Part shown: piece after piece, positions 6,959 to 12,900 of the stretch
Position numbering within the stretch: position 1 is the first letter of the stretch
Layout: every line of letters starts with the position of its first letter
Origin: an uncultured Eubacteriales bacterium
GTDB taxonomy: Bacteria > Bacillota > Clostridia > UMGS1810
NCBI GenBank assembly: GCA_902493665.1
Contig: CABUQL010000016.1
Location: forward strand, 1 to 12,900
Length of the DNA stretch: 12,900 nucleotides
Reading direction: 5' to 3'
Program-made: the position numbers and the translations under genes
The notes under the pieces: generated by a model
What the model saw: only the letters and a program-made list of their open reading frames with translations
Database searches by the model: none
Told to the model about the DNA's origin: nothing

Positions 6959-8035
6959 GTGAAACCTTTAAAAATTGCAATGATGAGTATGACGCACGGC
7001 CATACAAGAAAATATTATCAGACATTAAAGGAAAATCCGAAACTTGACTGGGTCGCGGTATCTACTGCAAACAACGAAGTTAAAAAAGTGTTTTTGGACA
7101 GTGTGGAGGGTATTCCGTGCTATGACAGTGAAATTGAAATGCTTGACGCACATCCTGAAATAGAGGCGGTTGTTCTTGCAAGCGAAAACAGCGAGCATCT
7201 TCGCCAAATGAAGCTTTGCGCCGAGAGAGGAATACATATTCTTTCAATGAAAATTCCGACATTTGACATGGACGAATATGACGAAATGATAAAACTCGTT
7301 GATGAAAAAGACATCATCTGCCAGATTGAGCTTGAAATGCATTACAATCCTGTAATTGTGCGTTTAAAAGAGCTTGTTAAAAACGGAGCAATCGGAAAAA
7401 TCAAGTCTTTTAACGCAACAAATATAACTCTTTCGCCCGTATGGGCATTTCCGTGGCAGGGAGTTCCCGAAAAAAGCTACGGTAAGCGCGTATCAATTAA
7501 AGACGGTGATAACAGATTCAGAGGCGGTGCGCTTTGCGACCATCCGCACATTTTCGATATGATACGTCATATGACCGGAAGCGATTTTGAAAGTATTTAT
7601 GCCGAAGTTGCTCCGAATATCCGCCCCGATATCGAAGAAGAGGATATGCTCTCGGTTATCGGAAAAATGAAAGACGGCACAATTTTCTCGCTTGACCCGT
7701 CATGGTCAAAAATGGAAGAAAGACTCAAAGTTCCGGGTCCCGGCTGGGAAGTGTTCCCGAAACGTATGGAAGTAAATATAACATTAAACGGCGAAAACGG
7801 CACAATTATGTCGGACTGTTTCGGACCGAACGTTTACCACAACGGTCTTCCAAATGACAGATACACCGTTCAGTACACATACTTTGACGAGTGGATAGGT
7901 CTTGTTGATGAGTTTTACGATAATATAAGAAATCATAAGACTCCCCTTATCAATTTGAAATGGCACAAGAAAACAATAGAAGCAATGAATGCTTGCTACG
8001 AAAGCATTTCAACAGGTAAGCCTGTTAAGCTTTAA
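6959..8035 (+). CDS. Gfo/Idh/MocA-family sugar oxidoreductase
   Basis: This 358-residue NAD(P)-dependent oxidoreductase has an N-terminal Rossmann domain (about 4-125). LKIAMMSMTHGHTRKYYQTL is a degenerate dinucleotide loop; AVVLASENSEHLRQMKLCAERGIHILSMKIP (70-100) is the typical strand-helix-strand, with the catalytic-type lysine K98 where the family often has EKP. The C-terminal alpha/beta sheet domain (about 126-340) carries GGALCDHPHIFDMIRHMTG (189-207), in which D194, H197 and D200 resemble the family's Asp/His catalytic pair region but with one residue fewer than the common spacing. Such enzymes oxidise or reduce hydroxyls of sugars or cyclitols; some start glycosidic cleavage through a keto-sugar. 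GTG at 6959 is the start, with GGATGG upstream; only two bases separate it from the preceding stop. No signal peptide, so it is cytoplasmic. The sugar is unknown. Confidence 0.92.
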   Translation: MKPLKIAMMSMTHGHTRKYYQTLKENPKLDWVAVSTANNEVKKVFLDSVEGIPCYDSEIEMLDAHPEIEAVVLASENSEHLRQMKLCAERGIHILSMKIPTFDMDEYDEMIKLVDEKDIICQIELEMHYNPVIVRLKELVKNGAIGKIKSFNATNITLSPVWAFPWQGVPEKSYGKRVSIKDGDNRFRGGALCDHPHIFDMIRHMTGSDFESIYAEVAPNIRPDIEEEDMLSVIGKMKDGTIFSLDPSWSKMEERLKVPGPGWEVFPKRMEVNITLNGENGTIMSDCFGPNVYHNGLPNDRYTVQYTYFDEWIGLVDEFYDNIRNHKTPLINLKWHKKTIEAMNACYESISTGKPVKL

Positions 8036-8057
8036 GAAACCGAAAAATAATCATATT

Positions 8058-8064
8058 AAGGTGG
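8058..8064 (+). promoter_or_regulatory. Ribosome binding site that fixes the start at 8070
   Basis: AAGGTGG lies five bases before ATG at 8070. The frame is open back to 7989, but that part overlaps the end of the oxidoreductase gene and has no comparable site, so the later start is chosen. Confidence 0.75.
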
Positions 8065-8069
8065 TTTTT

Positions 8070-10139
8070 ATGAGTATAAAAAACTCGGATTTTCTTAAAA
8101 ACAATCCGGTATTTTGGTCAAGACTCGGTTTTTGCTATGACCCTCCCATTAAAAACGAAGAAGGAAAGCCGCTTGTGTTTTGTGAAGATTTGGATAAATA
8201 TATGCGGTTTCACAAAGATTTTATAAAAGCAGGAGTTAAAATTCACACCTGCATACTTCATTCGGGGTGGGTCGGAATTGACGAATATGATTATTCGCTT
8301 ACCGACAGAGTTTTGGAAGAAGTGTTTTCCGAAAACGATGATATTTACTATATTCCGCGTATTAAGCTAAATCCGCCGGTGGATTGGTGCATCGAAAATC
8401 CCGAAGAACTTTTTGTTTATTATGAAGGTCCGAGAGAAAAGGAAGAAATAAGAAAGCTTGCCGGAACTTTAAAACACGATTATTTGGGATACGAGGCGCC
8501 TGACGGATATTATTGTTCAAACGATTTTAAGGATACAAGACCTAATGTCGGCGGACTTATTTCGCTTCAGAGTTTTTCTTCAAAAAAATGGCTCGCCGAT
8601 GCGGGAGCTGCACTTGAAAAACTTATAGACAGGCTTGAAAAAAGCAAATATGCCGACAGGATTATAGGTTATCATATTGCATACGGCGCCTGCGGAGAAA
8701 CCGTTTTGTGGGGAAGAGCGTCATACCACTATGGCGACTACGGAATAACAAACAGAAGAGAATTTATAAAATGGGGTATTGAAAAATACGGCTCACAAAA
8801 AAATCTCGAAGATTCGTGGAATCAAAAAAATATCACAACGGAAACAATCAATATTCCGTCACCGGAAGAAAGATACGGAAAAACAGATGATTTTTTAAGC
8901 TTTGTGCGAGCAAGAAAAGAAGATACGATTTCAACCGATTTTGATATTTTCACATCTGAAAAAAATGTCGACGCACTTTTGTATTTTGCGAAAATCGCAA
9001 AGAAAACAAAAAAGCTTGTAGGCTCGTTTTACGGATACTTTGTTCACATAGACAATGCGGCATATACAGGTCATCTTGAAATGCAAAGGCTTCTCGATTC
9101 GCCGTACATTGATTTTTTTGCCGCGCCGAAATCGTATTATCGAAATGACATAAAAAGTCCCGGCGGCGAACTTTGCTGTGCACAGTCGGTTAATCTGAAA
9201 AAGCTTTGGGTTGATGAACTTGACAACCGAACATATCTTTCTGAAGAAAGAATAGACGGTCAGTACAGTAAGGATTTTGAAGAAACGCAGGGCGTTATGC
9301 GCAGAGAATTTGCAAAAAATCTATCTCACGATTCGGGATTTTGGTGGATGGATTTGGGCGGCGGCTGGTATGATTCGCCAAAGCTTATGGAAGAAATACA
9401 AAATCTTGTAAAGCTCAATGACGATTTAAGGAAAAAGGAACATAAAAGCATATCCGACGTTCTTATAGTTGTTGATGAAAAATCAGGATTTTATATGAGA
9501 GCAAACAGACATTTGCGCCGCGGTTTTATGGAGGATTTTTCATATGAAGCCAAAATGGCGGGCGTGCTTTGCGATATGTATAGAATGTCAGACCTTGAAA
9601 ATATGGATTTGTCGCAGTATAAGCTTATTGTGTTCGCTTATTGTGAATATATGGAATACAAAAGCTATTTGAAAGTGCTTTCAAAAATTAATCCCGACGC
9701 TGTTATAATGTTTAATTACGCAGTCGGAATTTACGATGAAAACGGTTTTGATATCACAAATTTTGAAAAAATAACCGGATGTGAAATAGAACCTGATGCA
9801 AATCCTTCAAATTATGATTTTCCTCAGATTAAAATTAAAAAGCAAAATAATTATGACAAGCAAAAAATACTGAATGTAAAACCTTTTATGAAACGTGATG
9901 AGATAAGAAAAATTGCACAAGCGGCAAATTGCCATATTTACACAAATCACGACAATGCCGTTTTGTACGGAGACAACAGATTTTTGGCTTTGATAAGCGA
10001 TTCAAAAGATAAAATCACGTTAAATTTTTCGGAAAAAGGCAGTTTTTACAATCCGTTTAATTTAAAGGAATATAATGACACAGACTGTATAACGCTTGAT
10101 ATGGCGGAAAGCAACAGTGCTTTTCTGATAAAAAAATAA
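8070..10139 (+). CDS. Large GH42-like glycoside hydrolase, cytoplasmic
   Basis: This 689-residue enzyme has no signal peptide. Residues 12-440 look like a clan GH-A TIM barrel of the GH42 beta-galactosidase type: FIKAGVKIHTCILHSGW (51-67) is an early strand, and IIGYHIAYGACGETVLWG (198-215) gives E210 as the likely acid/base. LKKLWVDELDNRTYL (376-390) gives E383 as the likely nucleophile, and SGFWWMDLGGGWYDSP (422-437) closes the barrel. Residues about 460-600 (SDVLIVVDEKSGFYM, then YKLIVFAYCEYME) resemble the glutamine-amidotransferase-like trimerisation domain that follows the barrel in GH42. A short beta-rich tail ends the protein. In this cluster it would split imported oligosaccharides inside the cell. 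The fold and clan are fairly clear; substrate and exact family number are not. It follows the oxidoreductase by 34 bases. Confidence 0.82.
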   Translation: MSIKNSDFLKNNPVFWSRLGFCYDPPIKNEEGKPLVFCEDLDKYMRFHKDFIKAGVKIHTCILHSGWVGIDEYDYSLTDRVLEEVFSENDDIYYIPRIKLNPPVDWCIENPEELFVYYEGPREKEEIRKLAGTLKHDYLGYEAPDGYYCSNDFKDTRPNVGGLISLQSFSSKKWLADAGAALEKLIDRLEKSKYADRIIGYHIAYGACGETVLWGRASYHYGDYGITNRREFIKWGIEKYGSQKNLEDSWNQKNITTETINIPSPEERYGKTDDFLSFVRARKEDTISTDFDIFTSEKNVDALLYFAKIAKKTKKLVGSFYGYFVHIDNAAYTGHLEMQRLLDSPYIDFFAAPKSYYRNDIKSPGGELCCAQSVNLKKLWVDELDNRTYLSEERIDGQYSKDFEETQGVMRREFAKNLSHDSGFWWMDLGGGWYDSPKLMEEIQNLVKLNDDLRKKEHKSISDVLIVVDEKSGFYMRANRHLRRGFMEDFSYEAKMAGVLCDMYRMSDLENMDLSQYKLIVFAYCEYMEYKSYLKVLSKINPDAVIMFNYAVGIYDENGFDITNFEKITGCEIEPDANPSNYDFPQIKIKKQNNYDKQKILNVKPFMKRDEIRKIAQAANCHIYTNHDNAVLYGDNRFLALISDSKDKITLNFSEKGSFYNPFNLKEYNDTDCITLDMAESNSAFLIKK

Positions 10140-10144
10140 ATGAA

Positions 10145-10190
10145 AAATTTGACAATACACCGGATGTTAAATTTGTGATAAAATATAAAC
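10145..10190 (+). promoter_or_regulatory. Possible promoter or operator upstream of the xylanase gene
   Basis: A perfect TTGACA -35 box (10149-10154) is present, and an AT-rich TGTGATAAAAT lies further on (10175-10184 region), but the gap is about 22 bases, longer than optimal. The -35 box is inside an imperfect inverted repeat: AAATTTGAC (10145-10153) against GTTAAATTT (10166-10174), with one G-T pair. This may be an operator. It suggests the secreted enzyme can be expressed apart from the cytoplasmic operon. No terminator is seen before it, so read-through is also possible. Confidence 0.35.
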
Positions 10191-10223
10191 AGTAAAGTTT
10201 GATTTTTGAAAGGAGAGAAAAGA

Positions 10224-12900
10224 ATGAAGAAAATTTTATGCTTGATGCTCACGCTTGCAATGCTTGTTTCGTGTTTTGCATTCCAAACAGCATTTGCGGC
10301 AGATGACATCAAAGTAACAATCAACGGTAAAAATCTTACAATGGATCAGCCGCCCGTTCTGGTAAACGACAGAACGCTTGTACCGATAAGAGCAATATTT
10401 GAGGCTCTTGGAGCAAAAGTTGACTGGAACAACGACACAAACACCGCAACGGGTGTGCTCGGAGAAACAACGGTTGAAATCCAGATTGAAAACACAACGG
10501 CAAAGGTTAACGGAAAAGACGTAACGCTCGACGTTCCGGCAAAGCTTATAAACGACAGAACGCTCGTTCCCGTTAGATTTATTTCGGAATCGCTCGGCGC
10601 AAAGGTTGACTGGGACAACGACACGCAGACTGTAATTATTACAACAAATTCTTCAAACGGCAATGTTATTTATTCTCTCGACTTTGAATCTGTCGAAGGC
10701 GAGAGCGGAAAAACATTAAATAAGGAAATCGGAACTGTTGCAGCAAACGGAAATGCGGTTATGATTGACAAAACAACCGCAAAGTCAGGCACAACCTCCG
10801 TTAAGGTAAACGCTTCAAACAACGCAACATTAAACATAGGATGTAAGTTCTTTATTCCGTCCGATTTGCAGAGCGAATTTGTTGACGGAAATACATATAC
10901 GCTTTCCGCAAACATTTATCTTGTATCGCCCGGAGGAATGTGGACGAGATTTGTTATAAAAGCGCTTAACGGCACAGGTACAAAAACGGGTGTTATGGGC
11001 GAAAGCACAGAAGTTAAAAGCGGCGAATGGACAAAAATATCAAACACATTCAAATATGAAAAGGCTGCTTTTACAGAGGGCAGCGTCAACATAAGAATTG
11101 AAAATGTCGAAAAAAATGCAGACGCAGGTTCTTATTACTTTGTAGACGATGTGACGGTTACACGCGGCGAAGTAAAAAACGAAGATAACACAAAAACCGA
11201 AGATGCAAAATTTGCGGTTTCGGAAGTTACAAACGGACACAGACCCGTTCCGACAGGTTTCACAACGGGCAAGGGTTATGATGATATTGTTTATTACGGC
11301 TACGGTTCGGGAAAAACAAATGACGAGCTTATTAAGAACCTTCCCGAAGGAACGGTTATTGTTGACGAAAACACTATATTTTCAAGTGCGCAAAAACCGA
11401 TCGGTACAGAATACGGCACGTTTGAAATTGTCGATGTGCAGGATCAGCCGTTTAAAAGGGCAGTAAGAGCAACGGTTACAACTCTTCCGGAAAAACCGTA
11501 TTCGTTCCAGCTTGACTTGGGCTCTGTCGAAGGAAAAGGAAGCCAAGGCGACATTTGCCTCCTTAAAGTTTATATGAGAACGCTCAGCGGCGGAAACTAC
11601 GACACTCACAGCGGACAGGTTCAATTTATCGTTGAAGAAAATGTAGCTCCGAACAGAAAGCTTTTACAGTCTAATTTTATGAACGGTCCAACGTGGAGCG
11701 TTGCATATTTCCCGTTTGAATTTAAAGACGGATATACAAGACTTACGGCAAGATTCGGATATTATATCCAGAGTGTCGAGGTAGGAGGATATGAAATCGT
11801 AAACTACGGCAAAAACGTAACGCTTGACGATATGCCGACAAATGCGGGAAACATTCCCACTCTTAACAAAGATGCTTCGTGGAGAAAAGAAGCTTGGGAC
11901 AGAATTGAAAAAATAAGAAAAGGCGACATTAAAGTTATTGTTAAAGACGAAAACGGAAATGCGGTTTCAAACGCAAAAGTTGACGTTAATATGTACGAGC
12001 ACGAATTTGAGTTCGGTACGGCGGTTAATACAAACATCATAAAAGGAGCCGAGGACAAAAGCGTTATTCAGAAAAACTTTAACAGCGCCGTTTTGGAAAG
12101 CCATACAAAATGGGTTGTGTATGATCAAAACCCGGAGCTTGCAAAAACACTTTTCAAAACACTTCAAGATATCGGAATTAAAAATTTAAGAGGTCACACA
12201 CTCGTATGGGACAGAGGATACGAAAGAACATACGATAAGGAAACGGATAAATGGAAGGATAATACGGCAGTTCCCGAAGAGCTCGTAAGGCTTACGCTTG
12301 CCGGCGACAAAACCGCAATTCAAGAGTGCATCAAAAAGCATATTGACAAAATAACTTCGGATTTATCTCAGTTCGGCATTAAAGACTGGGATGTTTTAAA
12401 CGAAGCAACAACTAATACACTTTTGCAGGATATGTTCGGCAGAGAAATTATAAACGAATGGTATGATATGGCAAGAGAGGCTCTCGGAAAAGACGGAATT
12501 TTGTATTATAACGATTACAAAATAAAAGAAGAAATCCCCGAACTTTACGACCTTTTGGACACTATGGTTAAAAACAATGTTGATTTTGACGGAATAGGTC
12601 TTCAGTCGCATTTCGATTCTCTTGTTGACATTGAGCAAATAATAGATTTTTACAATCAGCTCGATGAAAGATACGGCAAGCGCCTTAAAATTACCGAATA
12701 TGACTATACAACAGACGATCCGATACTTCAGGCAAATTACACCAGGGATATACTTATAGCTTCGTTTGCGCAAGAATCCGTTGACGGGTTTATTATGTGG
12801 GGTTACAAAGGCGGACCGGGTTCAAAATACGTTATGTATGATGATAATTGGAATGAAAAACCGGGACTTAATGCATGGCAGGATCTTATCTACAATAAAT
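10224..12900 (+). CDS. Secreted multi-domain GH10 endo-xylanase-like enzyme (3' end outside window)
   Basis: The frame is open from ATG at 10224 (AGGAG eight bases upstream) to the window end: at least 892 residues. Residues 1-26 are a signal peptide ending TAFAA. Residues 28-142 hold two half-repeats (NDRTLVPIRAIFEALGAKVDW and NDRTLVPVRFISESLGAKVDW with mild differences) of the copper-amine-oxidase N-terminal-like stalk domain, common on clostridial surface proteins. Residues 148-314 look like a carbohydrate-binding jelly roll of the CBM4/9/22 kind. A second beta-rich domain (about 330-545) ends with DGYTRLTARFGYYIQSVEVGG. From W553 on comes a GH10 barrel: FGTAVN, GHTLVW (657-662), WDVLNE with acid/base E727, LQSH (H796), and ITEYD with nucleophile E825. 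GH10 enzymes cut beta-1,4-xylan by retention. Odd features are S626 instead of Asn in the usual ENxxKW and D663 instead of His after GHTLVW, so specificity may have shifted. It likely feeds the cytoplasmic enzymes upstream. Confidence 0.92.
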   Translation, partial: MKKILCLMLTLAMLVSCFAFQTAFAADDIKVTINGKNLTMDQPPVLVNDRTLVPIRAIFEALGAKVDWNNDTNTATGVLGETTVEIQIENTTAKVNGKDVTLDVPAKLINDRTLVPVRFISESLGAKVDWDNDTQTVIITTNSSNGNVIYSLDFESVEGESGKTLNKEIGTVAANGNAVMIDKTTAKSGTTSVKVNASNNATLNIGCKFFIPSDLQSEFVDGNTYTLSANIYLVSPGGMWTRFVIKALNGTGTKTGVMGESTEVKSGEWTKISNTFKYEKAAFTEGSVNIRIENVEKNADAGSYYFVDDVTVTRGEVKNEDNTKTEDAKFAVSEVTNGHRPVPTGFTTGKGYDDIVYYGYGSGKTNDELIKNLPEGTVIVDENTIFSSAQKPIGTEYGTFEIVDVQDQPFKRAVRATVTTLPEKPYSFQLDLGSVEGKGSQGDICLLKVYMRTLSGGNYDTHSGQVQFIVEENVAPNRKLLQSNFMNGPTWSVAYFPFEFKDGYTRLTARFGYYIQSVEVGGYEIVNYGKNVTLDDMPTNAGNIPTLNKDASWRKEAWDRIEKIRKGDIKVIVKDENGNAVSNAKVDVNMYEHEFEFGTAVNTNIIKGAEDKSVIQKNFNSAVLESHTKWVVYDQNPELAKTLFKTLQDIGIKNLRGHTLVWDRGYERTYDKETDKWKDNTAVPEELVRLTLAGDKTAIQECIKKHIDKITSDLSQFGIKDWDVLNEATTNTLLQDMFGREIINEWYDMAREALGKDGILYYNDYKIKEEIPELYDLLDTMVKNNVDFDGIGLQSHFDSLVDIEQIIDFYNQLDERYGKRLKITEYDYTTDDPILQANYTRDILIASFAQESVDGFIMWGYKGGPGSKYVMYDDNWNEKPGLNAWQDLIYNK

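Noticed and set aside
7989..8069. N-terminal extension of the GH42-like protein by 27 residues
   Set aside because: It overlaps the end of the oxidoreductase gene and starts with TTG without a good ribosome binding site, whereas ATG at 8070 has AAGGTGG five bases upstream.
10400..10640. DNA-level tandem repeat in the xylanase gene
   Set aside because: The similarity reflects two protein half-repeats of one stalk domain and is diverged at DNA level; it is not a mobile or CRISPR-type repeat.
10346..10663. Minus-strand open frame opposite the stalk domain
   Set aside because: Its apparent repeats are only the mirror of the two half-repeats of the plus-strand stalk domain.

Overview
The window is AT-rich DNA with strong GGAGG-type ribosome binding sites, short intergenic gaps and some TTG and GTG starts. 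Together with an MgtE transporter, an AraC regulator and a secreted glycosidase carrying a copper-amine-oxidase-N-terminal-like stalk, this suggests a low-GC Gram-positive (Clostridia-like), plausibly an uncultured gut or plant-fibre-degrading bacterium. That placement is inference; there is no rRNA or other phylogenetic marker here.

Left part (1-2785): the 3' end of an mgtE-type magnesium channel gene, then a gene for an unusual fusion of two ACT-like domains with a metallo-beta-lactamase-fold hydrolase. A strong bidirectional hairpin terminator (2673-2709) closes this side against the convergent minus-strand genes.

Middle (2786-4443): two minus-strand genes, a DUF4867-like protein of cupin-like appearance and, upstream of it, an AraC-family regulator. 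The regulator is divergent from the large plus-strand cluster. The shared intergenic region holds a candidate promoter for each direction and two copies of the 10-mer CAAATTGTTA, one against each -35 box. These are good operator candidates.

Right part (4444-12900): a tightly packed plus-strand cluster. In order it encodes a cytoplasmic TIM-barrel glycosidase-like protein, a SIS-domain sugar-phosphate isomerase-like protein (UPF0309 type), an orphan 230-residue protein, a Gfo/Idh/MocA sugar oxidoreductase, a large cytoplasmic GH42-like glycosidase, and a secreted multi-domain GH10 endo-xylanase-like enzyme that runs off the window end. The first five are within 0-35 bases of each other and probably one operon. 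The xylanase follows an 84-base gap with possible regulatory sequence of its own.

Reading together (inference): this is a Gram-positive polysaccharide utilisation locus. The secreted GH10-like enzyme would cut a xylan-like polymer at the cell surface, oligosaccharides would enter by a transporter not in this window, and the cytoplasmic glycosidases would split them. The oxidoreductase, SIS protein and orphan protein would handle an unusual sugar, perhaps an oxidised or phosphorylated one, under AraC control. The most interesting unknowns are that oxidoreductase/SIS/orphan trio, the ACT-ACT-MBL fusion, and a GH10 enzyme with changed substrate-site residues.
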